Source of the DNA: an uncultured Caryophanales bacterium
GTDB taxonomy: Bacteria; Bacillota_I; Bacilli_A; RFN20; CAG-826
NCBI GenBank assembly: GCA_946409515.1
Contig: CAMJWS010000004.1
Span: forward strand, 1-36,012
Length of the DNA: 36,012 nt
Direction: 5' to 3'
Below the pieces are notes generated by a model. That model saw nothing but the letters and a program-made list of their open reading frames with translations. It was not told the DNA's origin and ran no database searches. Position 1 is the stretch's first letter. Every line of letters begins with the position of its first letter. Made by a program: the position numbers and the translations under genes. Shown one piece after another: positions 1 to 6,786 of this stretch.

Positions 1-1216
1 CGATGCCTGGTAAGTGGCCATCGTTTTCAATCATTTCTAAGGAAGCACCGCCACCTGTAGAAACGTGACTGAATTTTTCTTTATAACCGAATTGCTTGAC
101 AGCGGCAGCGGAGTCACCACCACCACAGACTGTGAAGGCTTTGTCATTTTTAGCAATAGCTTCACAAACAGCTAATGTACCTTTTTGGAATTCTTCTTGT
201 TCAAAGACACCACTTGGGCCGTTCCAGAAGATCATTCTGGCTTTAGCGATTTCGTTAGCAAAGAGTTCTCTTGTCTTTGGACCGATATCTAAACCTTGGA
301 AACCATCTGGGATTTCGCCCTTTTCAACAGTTTCAATGGTTGTTCTTTCAGCTGGGTCGAAAGCATCACCGACGACAGAGTCGACTGGTAAGACGATTTT
401 GCCGTTTGCTTTGACATAGCAGTTCTTAGCGTAATCTAATTGATCTTCTTCAACTGGAGAATTGCCTGTTTTGTGGCCTAAAGCTCTTAAGAATGTGAAA
501 GCCATAGCACCACCGATTAAGATCTTGTCGCATTTCTTTAATAAAGATTCGATAACTTTGATTTTATCGGAAACTTTTAAACCACCCAAAATGGCAACAT
601 ATGGACGGTCTTCATCTTTGACGTCGACGCATCTTGTTAAGTTAGCGACTTCTTTTTCAACGAGGTAACCAACAGCAACTGGTTTACCTTCGGCTTTTAA
701 GATTTCTGGAATACCGTATGTAGAAGCGTGAGCTCTATGAGCGGAGCCGAATGCATCCATGACGAAGGCATCACCTAAGGCGGCCCAAATCTTGGCTAAT
801 TCTGGATCGTTCTTTTCTTCACCCTTTTCATAACGGGTATTTTGCATTAATAAGACTTCGCCGTTCTTTAAAGCGTTAACTGCGTTGGTTAATTCTTCAC
901 CACGAGTTTCTTTAACGAAGACGACTGGTTGATTTAATAATTCACCTAAACGGACTGCCACTGGGGCTAAGTTACCATCTTTAATTTGTTTGGCGAATTT
1001 TTCTGGATCTTCTTGCGCTAATTTGTGTTTGACTTTGCCTAAGTGTGACATTAAGACAACTCTAGCACCTTTAGCGAGTAATTCTTTGATTGTTGGTAAG
1101 GCGGCAACGATACGATTATCGTCACGGATTGCACCATCTTTTAGAGGGACGTTGAAGTCAACACGAACGATGACTCTTTTGCCTTCTAAGTTGGTCATTT
1201 CTTTAACTGTTAACAT
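1..1216 (-). CDS. pgk: Phosphoglycerate kinase, 3' end cut by window edge
   Basis: Cytoplasmic glycolytic enzyme that transfers the phosphate of 1,3-bisphosphoglycerate to ADP. The reading frame stays open to the window edge, giving 405 codons; family members are about 390-415 residues, so only about ten C-terminal residues should be missing. Visible family landmarks are the N-terminal VRVDFNVP segment, the LMSHLGK and NTRYEKGE segments, GGLKVSDKI, GGAMAFTFL, and the C-terminal VCGGGDS and STGGGASLE nucleotide-binding loops. The ATG at 1214-1216 is preceded by GAAAGGAAA at suitable distance. It lies 85 bases downstream of gapA on the same strand, the usual glycolytic order, and probably shares its promoter. 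The intervening leader can fold into competing structures (see 1244-1284). Confidence 0.97.
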   Translation of the reverse strand, partial: MLTVKEMTNLEGKRVIVRVDFNVPLKDGAIRDDNRIVAALPTIKELLAKGARVVLMSHLGKVKHKLAQEDPEKFAKQIKDGNLAPVAVRLGELLNQPVVFVKETRGEELTNAVNALKNGEVLLMQNTRYEKGEEKNDPELAKIWAALGDAFVMDAFGSAHRAHASTYGIPEILKAEGKPVAVGYLVEKEVANLTRCVDVKDEDRPYVAILGGLKVSDKIKVIESLLKKCDKILIGGAMAFTFLRALGHKTGNSPVEEDQLDYAKNCYVKANGKIVLPVDSVVGDAFDPAERTTIETVEKGEIPDGFQGLDIGPKTRELFANEIAKARMIFWNGPSGVFEQEEFQKGTLAVCEAIAKNDKAFTVCGGGDSAAAVKQFGYKEKFSHVSTGGGASLEMIENDGHLPGI

Positions 1217-1243
1217 AGTTAAGATTTCCTTTCTTCATAAATA

Positions 1244-1284
1244 ACGGCACCCATAGTAAATGAGCGCCGTATATTTCTATGGGT
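1244..1284 (-). promoter_or_regulatory. Structured gapA-pgk intergenic RNA, possible attenuator or pseudoknot
   Basis: On the transcribed (minus) strand ACCCATAG (1284-1277) can pair perfectly with CTATGGGT (1256-1249). The loop of that stem holds ACGGC (1270-1266), which can pair with GCCGT (1248-1244) lying directly 3' of the stem, the geometry of an H-type pseudoknot. Alternatively ACGGCGCTC (1270-1262) pairs with GGGTGCCGT (1252-1244) over nine positions including G-U pairs, giving a hairpin followed by TATTT. The last arrangement excludes the first stem. The pairing is seen directly; a regulatory role is inference. Confidence 0.4.
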
Positions 1285-1301
1285 TAATTAAACTAAATTA
1301 A

Positions 1302-2375
1302 TTAGCACTTTTCCGCAAAGTATTTGATGGTGCGGACCATTTGTGATGTATAGGAGTTTTCGTTGTCATACCAAGAGACGACTTGGACTTCATATAAATC
1401 ATCAGCGATTTTGCTAACCATTGTTTGTGTAGCATCGAATAAGGAACCGAATCTCATACCGATAACGTCGGAGGAAACGATTTGATCTTCGTTGTAACCG
1501 AAGGATTGGTTAGCAGCAGCCTTCATAGCAGCATTGATGCCTTCAGCTGTGACATCTTTACCTTTAACAACGGCTGTTAAGATTGTTGTGGAACCAGTAG
1601 CAACTGGGACACGTTGAGCGGAACCAATGAGTTTACCATTGAGTTCTGGGATAACTAAGCCGATAGCTTTAGCAGCACCTGTGCTGTTTGGAACGATGTT
1701 AGCAGCACCGGCACGGGCTCTACGTAAGTCACCTTTTCTGTGTGGACCATCAAGAATCATTTGGTCACCTGTGTAGGCGTGGATTGTGCTCATGATACCA
1801 GATTGGATTGGAGCATAATCATTTAAGGCTTTAGCCATTGGGGCTAAGCAGTTTGTTGTACAAGAAGCAGCGGAGATAACGTTGTCTTCTTTTGTTAAAG
1901 TCTTTTCATTGACACCGAAGACGATGGTTGGTAAGTCTTTACCGGCTGGAGCGGAGATAACGACTTTACGAGCACCGGCTTCAACGTGAGCCATGGCTTT
2001 ATCTTTGGAGCAGTAGAAGCCTGTGCATTCGAGAACGACATCGACTTTTAATTCTTTCCAAGGTAAGTCTTGTGCTTTTGGACGAGCATAGATGGTAATT
2101 TCTTTGCCGTCGACTGTAATTGAACCTTCTTTGAGGATGGTCTTGCCATCTTCAGCTAATTCTGGTTCTTTGCTGGAAACGGTGTGTAAGTTTTCACCGA
2201 TACGACCAGCATAACCGCCTTGAGCGGTATCATATTTTAATAAGTTAGCGAGCATCTTTGGGGAAGTTAAGTCGTTAATAGCGACGATTTCGTAACCTTC
2301 TGCACCAAACATTTGTCTGAACGCTAAACGGCCAATACGACCGAATCCGTTAATTGCAACTCTGACATTTGACAT
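1302..2375 (-). CDS. gapA: Glyceraldehyde-3-phosphate dehydrogenase (type I, NAD-type)
   Basis: Oxidises and phosphorylates glyceraldehyde-3-phosphate in glycolysis. The N-terminus has the Rossmann motif INGFGRIGR, and the catalytic block SCTTNCLAP places the nucleophilic cysteine at about residue 172; the partner histidine is in [10 protein letters not shown]. The Asp in VAINDLT points to NAD rather than NADP. The ATG at 2373-2375 is chosen over one nine codons upstream because GGAGG (2386-2390) sits just before it and the upstream ATG would lie almost at the transcription start. The 357-residue protein is about 20 longer than the usual 330-340, the excess lying around residues 62-85 before GKEI. 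It has its own promoter and precedes pgk. The final residue is cysteine. Confidence 0.97.
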   Translation of the reverse strand: MSNVRVAINGFGRIGRLAFRQMFGAEGYEIVAINDLTSPKMLANLLKYDTAQGGYAGRIGENLHTVSSKEPELAEDGKTILKEGSITVDGKEITIYARPKAQDLPWKELKVDVVLECTGFYCSKDKAMAHVEAGARKVVISAPAGKDLPTIVFGVNEKTLTKEDNVISAASCTTNCLAPMAKALNDYAPIQSGIMSTIHAYTGDQMILDGPHRKGDLRRARAGAANIVPNSTGAAKAIGLVIPELNGKLIGSAQRVPVATGSTTILTAVVKGKDVTAEGINAAMKAAANQSFGYNEDQIVSSDVIGMRFGSLFDATQTMVSKIADDLYEVQVVSWYDNENSYTSQMVRTIKYFAEKC

Positions 2376-2411
2376 GTAATTTATGCCTCCTTTATTTGTC
2401 ACTGCGGTTAT

Positions 2412-2440
2412 ATTTTATATATATAGAATATAAGTTGCAA
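2412..2440 (-). promoter_or_regulatory. Sigma-A promoter of gapA-pgk
   Basis: Minus-strand -35 TTGCAA (2435-2440), 17-base spacer, -10 TAAAAT (2412-2417). It starts directly downstream of the terminator of the whiA/xre transcript and leaves a leader of about 30 bases with a GGAGG site. Confidence 0.7.
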
Positions 2441-2441
2441 G

Positions 2442-2469
2442 AAAAAAGCACATAATCTTTTACGTGCTT
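2442..2469 (-). terminator. Rho-independent terminator of the uvrA-to-xre cluster
   Basis: AAGCAC (2469-2464) pairs with GTGCTT (2451-2446) on the minus strand, followed by a T run (2447-2442). It lies 29 bases after the xre stop codon. Confidence 0.8.
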
Positions 2470-2497
2470 ATATTTATATAATTGTATAAATAGAAGA

Positions 2498-2716
2498 TTA
2501 CATCTCCACTATTCCTTCAAAAAGCGTGGATAAATTGATATCTAAGGCCTTAGCAATCTTATTCAAAACCACTACTGTGGGATTACGTGTTCCTCTTTCT
2601 AAATCAGAGAGATAATTACGGTTGATTTCGGCTTCTAAAGCAAGGTCTTCAATCGTCATATTTTTCTGAGTCCTAAGGTATCTTATACGAGCGCCTAATT
2701 GCTTATTGATTGTCAT
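2498..2716 (-). CDS. Small XRE-family HTH regulator
   Basis: A 72-residue protein that is essentially one helix-turn-helix of the Cro/CI (XRE) type. It begins with LGARIRYLRTQKNMTIEDLA, then a recognition helix region with NRNYLSDLERGTRNPTV, and ends with LNKIAKALDINLSTLF, the standard pattern of the family. There is no additional sensor domain, so it should bind DNA as a small dimer. The ATG lies inside the end of whiA (14-base overlap), so translation is probably coupled to whiA, and it is the last gene before the terminator. Its targets cannot be told from the sequence. Confidence 0.9.
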   Translation of the reverse strand: MTINKQLGARIRYLRTQKNMTIEDLALEAEINRNYLSDLERGTRNPTVVVLNKIAKALDINLSTLFEGIVEM

Positions 2717-3665
2717 TATTTAGCCTCTCATATAATGCGTGAATTGAACGGAATAAATGGTTAACATTACTTTTAGTAATGGGTTTCTTAAATTTCTCAG
2801 TCATTAAGTCAGCAAGTTCTTGTAAAGAAGCAGCCTCGTTGGCCACTCTTAATTTACAGAGTTCTCTTTCCTTTAAATTACTAATATTATCGATACCTAA
2901 GAGCTGGTCAATCATTGCAATTTCTTCCGCTTGTCTTGAACCTGTTTCTATTGTTCTTTTCATATTAGCGGTATCCATATTAGTGAGTCTATTCGCATTA
3001 TTCATTAGGTCTCTATTCGCGCGCACATCTTCAAAATCCAAACATGAAGAAACAGCCCCCACCATGATGAGGAAGTTAGATATTTGATCACTCTTTTTAA
3101 AATAGATGACATATTCGTCTCTTCTTTGAGTGATTTTAGGTTCGATATTACTGTTTTTATATTTAGCGAATAGCTTAGCTAACCATTTCGCATAGTTTTC
3201 ACTATTTAAAGCGATTTCTAGGTGATAATTACTTGTTACTGGGGAATTAACACTCCCAGCGGCTAAGAAGGCACCTGCAAGGTAGCCAGAGATTGTATCA
3301 TCGTTTTTAACGATATTCTTGCTAATCTTACCTTCCAAAAAGGATATTTCTAAATCATCCATGATGGCTTCAGAAGCATCACTGATTTCAATCATATAAG
3401 ATTTACTCTTATCGAGATTTCTTTTTTCTTTAACAATTAACTCCGCATCAGCGTGATAGATTTCATTAATTGTTTCATAGATAAAACGCCCAATCTTCGC
3501 GTTTTCTGTATTGAGTTGCAATAAAGTCTTTTTATGTCTAAAGACTAAAGAACCATTAATTCTAATATAAGCAGAAAGGAGAGCTCTTAAACGATCCTCT
3601 GATGGATAGTTATTAGAGGCTAGTTCTTCTTTAACTTGACTAGTAAATGAGTTCTTATTGCGCAT
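2703..3665 (-). CDS. whiA: WhiA-family DNA-binding protein
   Basis: Homologue of WhiA, a conserved Gram-positive protein with a LAGLIDADG endonuclease-like N-terminal fold lacking nuclease activity and a C-terminal helix-turn-helix, linked to cell division, chromosome segregation and, in actinobacteria, sporulation. The 320-residue length matches the family. The N-terminus reads SFTSQVKEELASN; the central signature GYLAGAFLAAGSVNSP is clear; the C-terminal segment LRVANEAASLQELADLM followed by KPITKSNVNHLFRSI is the HTH. It starts one base after the trxB stop codon and overlaps the xre gene by 14 bases. In many Bacillota whiA is preceded by rapZ and yvcK; both are missing here. Confidence 0.95.
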   Translation of the reverse strand: MRNKNSFTSQVKEELASNNYPSEDRLRALLSAYIRINGSLVFRHKKTLLQLNTENAKIGRFIYETINEIYHADAELIVKEKRNLDKSKSYMIEISDASEAIMDDLEISFLEGKISKNIVKNDDTISGYLAGAFLAAGSVNSPVTSNYHLEIALNSENYAKWLAKLFAKYKNSNIEPKITQRRDEYVIYFKKSDQISNFLIMVGAVSSCLDFEDVRANRDLMNNANRLTNMDTANMKRTIETGSRQAEEIAMIDQLLGIDNISNLKERELCKLRVANEAASLQELADLMTEKFKKPITKSNVNHLFRSIHALYERLNNDNQ

Positions 3666-3666
3666 T

Positions 3667-4581
3667 TTATTTCTTTAAATATTCAATAATGGCTTTAGAG
3701 GCCATTTTGCCGTCCACTTCAGACAAATAAATTTGTCTAATATCTCTAGGAAGGATATCACCACCAGCGTAAAGACCTTCCACTTTTGTTTGTTTAGTCT
3801 TTGGATCAACTGGGATTGTGCCCCATTCATCTTTAACACCATCAATATTAATAAACTGTGAATTTGGGATTTGACCAACGAGTGGAAAAACACCTTGGAC
3901 TTCAAGAGTCTTTTCTTCCCCTGTTTCACGGTTTTGAATAACCATGCCTGTGACTTTGTCTTCACCTAAAATAGCCACTGGGACATAAGGAGTGAGGATT
4001 GTGGTATTTGGTAAAGCCGCGAATTCATCAACAAGATATTTATTGCCTCTAAATTCATTACGTCTATGTATTAAATAGACGTGTTTAGCTAAGTTAGCCA
4101 TATAAATGGCTTCTTTAAGCGCGGTATTACCACCACCGATGATAAGAACATCTTGGCCTTTAAAGAAATGACCATCACAAACAGCACAGTAAGATAAGCC
4201 ATGACCAAATAGTTCTTGTTCTTTTGGTAAGCCTAATTCTCTTTCTTTAGTGCCTGTCGCCACTAAAACTGTTTTCGCTTTATATTCGTTTTGTTCAGTT
4301 TTAACAATGAATAAGTTGTCTTCTTTTGTTAATGATGTAACCATTTCTGGAATCATCTCGACATCCGCTTTCATGAGCCAGTTAAAAAACTCAACGGCTA
4401 AATCTGGACCAGGGATTTTAGTAAAGCCTGGATAGTTATCAACACGTGGCGCAATGTTGATTTTGCCGCCAGGAGTTGAGCCTTCAATAACAGCGACATC
4501 AAGTCCGGCTTCTTTTAAGATAATAGCGGTTCTAATCCCACATGGACCAGCACCTAAGATAAGTGTGTCAAAGGTTTTCAT
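3667..4581 (-). CDS. trxB: Thioredoxin reductase (NADPH-type flavoprotein)
   Basis: Transfers electrons from NADPH through FAD and a redox disulfide to thioredoxin. The 304 residues show the FAD-binding LILGAGPCG at the N-terminus, the active-site pair in CAVCDG (Cys132 and Cys135), a second dinucleotide fold starting GGGNTAL, the HRRNEFR segment expected for the NADPH phosphate, and the C-terminal GLYAGGDI FAD loop. The usual active-site text is CATCDG, so the third position differs conservatively. The start ATG overlaps the TGA of the upstream HAD gene as ATGA (4578-4581), indicating translational coupling. It belongs to the uvrA-lgt-HAD-trxB-whiA transcript. Confidence 0.95.
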   Translation of the reverse strand: MKTFDTLILGAGPCGIRTAIILKEAGLDVAVIEGSTPGGKINIAPRVDNYPGFTKIPGPDLAVEFFNWLMKADVEMIPEMVTSLTKEDNLFIVKTEQNEYKAKTVLVATGTKERELGLPKEQELFGHGLSYCAVCDGHFFKGQDVLIIGGGNTALKEAIYMANLAKHVYLIHRRNEFRGNKYLVDEFAALPNTTILTPYVPVAILGEDKVTGMVIQNRETGEEKTLEVQGVFPLVGQIPNSQFINIDGVKDEWGTIPVDPKTKQTKVEGLYAGGDILPRDIRQIYLSEVDGKMASKAIIEYLKK

Positions 4582-5219
4582 AAAAGGAGACCTCCTAATT
4601 CATTATATGAGGAAACAGCGTATTTAGCGGCTTTGACGCTTTTAATTTCTCTTGGACCCCAGGTCACAAGCATTGCGTCAACACCCGCATTAGTCGCAGT
4701 TTCATAGTCAATATCGTTATCACCAATATAAAGGACTTCTTCCTTATTAGCAATTGCTAATCTTTCTAAAGCTTTTTCAATACCTAGAGGGCTTGGTTTA
4801 GGAGCGTTAACATCATCCGCGGAAATGACCACATCAAATAAGTCTTCGATATGGCAAACTTCTAAAGAATATTTAGTTAAAGGTGCACCCTTATTAGTGA
4901 CCACTCCTAAAAGATATCCTGCTTCTTTTAATTTCTTAAGTGCTTCAATTTCGTTATCAAAAGCTTTCACATAAGGAAGATATAATTCTCTTGATGTTTC
5001 TTGGAAAGCTTTATAGATTTCTTCAAATGTATAATCAGGGAATTCATCTGCAAGAGTCTTCTTAATAGGAGGACCGGAAAAATATATTAATTCTTCTCTA
5101 GTTCTAATCTTTGCAGGTCTATATTTCTTATAAAGCGCAAAGAAGGACTGAATAAGCATTTCATCGGTATCACAAAGGGTGCCATCTAAATCAAATAAAA
5201 GAACTTTATATTTACGCAT
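4578..5219 (-). CDS. HAD-superfamily phosphatase, PpaX/Gph-like
   Basis: A 213-residue haloacid-dehalogenase hydrolase with all four HAD motifs: DLDGT at residues 10-14 (Asp nucleophile and acid/base), a motif II Thr in VVTNKG, the lysine in APKPSP, and GDNDIDYETA with the metal-binding acidic residues. The helical cap after motif I is the type seen in phosphoglycolate phosphatases and the pyrophosphatase PpaX. In Bacillus ppaX sits beside hprK and lgt, so its position directly after lgt supports a PpaX-like role, but hprK is absent here and the substrate remains open. It overlaps lgt by eight bases and trxB by four. Confidence 0.88.
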   Translation of the reverse strand: MRKYKVLLFDLDGTLCDTDEMLIQSFFALYKKYRPAKIRTREELIYFSGPPIKKTLADEFPDYTFEEIYKAFQETSRELYLPYVKAFDNEIEALKKLKEAGYLLGVVTNKGAPLTKYSLEVCHIEDLFDVVISADDVNAPKPSPLGIEKALERLAIANKEEVLYIGDNDIDYETATNAGVDAMLVTWGPREIKSVKAAKYAVSSYNELGGLLL

Positions 5220-6783
5220 TTGCTTGTTGGCCTTTCAAACCATTAATAAGTGTTGGAATAGAGATGCCTAAGCCAAGAAGAATAGCCACGCCCACCACTA
5301 AGAACATCACACCAATATTGAATTGGTTATAGCCCATGACTGGGGCAAATGTTGTAGTAGACATTAAAGTAATAGCTACAGCTGTTAAAGCACCACCTAA
5401 TGCTAAGATAATAGTTGAGCCAATAAGACCAACTTTCTTGTCTTTTTCTCTAACGATAAATGTATTGTTTTTCTTACGAATAATATTACGGACAATGTGA
5501 TTACCAACAATTAGTAAGACACCAGCGGCAACATATGCCATACTCCAGAACCATGACCAATAGCCATCTGGACCCATATTAAAGGCACCATATCTTAAAG
5601 GTTCCATAAACAATCTAGTTAAGCCATACCAAATAAGATAGCCAAAGCCAACATCACCGAATTCAACGTATTTTCTAAGCTTCTTACCAAATAATTGTGA
5701 TAAGAGGAAATAGCCTGTTAAGTTAGCGATAGCTTCGATGAGGAATAATGGCACATAGAGCTGATTGGTTCCAATTAAATTAGGTGCTCCTTCACCAGTA
5801 CTATATTGTGCGTTTCGCCAAATGATTTCTGGTAACCATTTCCAACCATCGAGGTTTTGAATAACACCATGTACTTCACAGTTAAAGAAGTTACCAATTC
5901 TACCAATAGCTTGAGCAATTAAAATCAATGGTAAGGCAATATCAAAGATAACCCAAATTGATTTACCTTTATTACGCCACATATACCAAATAACGCCGAC
6001 AATAATACCAACAATTGCACCGCCTAAGATAGTTAAGCCACCTTCCCAAATTGCTAAAGGCGCCCAAATCTTAACGTCATTACCAAAAAGATTAATTGTT
6101 GTCATCGCGCGGCCATAATCAAATTTAGTGGCCCATTCACCAATGACAAAGCCAATACGTGCACCAAGGATACCAGCAGGGAATGCCACAAAAAATGTGG
6201 ATTCTAAGATACCATGTTCACCATATTCCTTATACATTTGATGATCCGCTAAGAAATAGACAAGAATTGCGCCACCAAGAATACATAAAGCATAGAAAGC
6301 AATGTTTGGATGTCCTGTGGTAGGAGAAACAAATCCTTGAGTAAAGGAAATGCCGTTAACAATAGGATATGTTAAATATGGTGCTAAACCATTTGTATAT
6401 AAGAAGATTGATAAAATAGCAACGGCAAAGCCGATAAACATAATTCTAAAAAGCCACTTATTAAGCTTTTCAGGAATATTCTTACCATAGTAATGGAGAA
6501 TGAATGTATTAATTGCAACGAATAAACAGCCGATAAACAAAATAGCGCCTAGCACTAGCTCTACAACATGTAAGGCATCTGGAGTGGCGCCTAGCCACAT
6601 ATAGAAGCCAAAAGAAGCAACAATAAAGAACGCTACTGCTGCACCAATAGCGATGCCAGCTTTGATAAAAAACTTTTTATAATTGAATTCAATCATTGGG
6701 GTCTTGACTGCACTAACGGTGAAGTAAATGCTCACACCCGCTGCGACAGCGAAGAGTACCAAGAAGATAATTGCTAATACCAT
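5212..6783 (-). CDS. lgt: Prolipoprotein diacylglyceryl transferase with extra membrane segments
   Basis: Membrane enzyme that attaches diacylglycerol from phosphatidylglycerol to the lipobox cysteine of prolipoproteins; at least seven lipoproteins are encoded in this window. The core, roughly residues 140-430, carries GARIGFVIGE, the signature GRIGNFFNCE at 294-303, and YGLTRLFME (Tyr386, Arg390, Glu394), matching essential positions of the E. coli enzyme. At 523 residues it is nearly twice the common 260-300: about 135 extra N-terminal residues hold around four hydrophobic segments and about 70 C-terminal residues hold two more. The segment GGLTILGG has leucine where E. coli has His103 and many Bacillota have His or Tyr. 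It overlaps the HAD gene and starts three bases after the uvrA stop. Confidence 0.93.
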   Translation of the reverse strand: MVLAIIFLVLFAVAAGVSIYFTVSAVKTPMIEFNYKKFFIKAGIAIGAAVAFFIVASFGFYMWLGATPDALHVVELVLGAILFIGCLFVAINTFILHYYGKNIPEKLNKWLFRIMFIGFAVAILSIFLYTNGLAPYLTYPIVNGISFTQGFVSPTTGHPNIAFYALCILGGAILVYFLADHQMYKEYGEHGILESTFFVAFPAGILGARIGFVIGEWATKFDYGRAMTTINLFGNDVKIWAPLAIWEGGLTILGGAIVGIIVGVIWYMWRNKGKSIWVIFDIALPLILIAQAIGRIGNFFNCEVHGVIQNLDGWKWLPEIIWRNAQYSTGEGAPNLIGTNQLYVPLFLIEAIANLTGYFLLSQLFGKKLRKYVEFGDVGFGYLIWYGLTRLFMEPLRYGAFNMGPDGYWSWFWSMAYVAAGVLLIVGNHIVRNIIRKKNNTFIVREKDKKVGLIGSTIILALGGALTAVAITLMSTTTFAPVMGYNQFNIGVMFLVVGVAILLGLGISIPTLINGLKGQQANA

Positions 6784-6786
6784 AAT

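Noticed and set aside
96..1244. Plus-strand open frames over the first 1.2 kb
   Set aside because: The minus strand carries unambiguous pgk throughout; these frames are its antisense.
3675..3965. Second reading frame inside trxB on the same strand
   Set aside because: Low-complexity, Lys-rich frame-shifted reading of trxB without family features.
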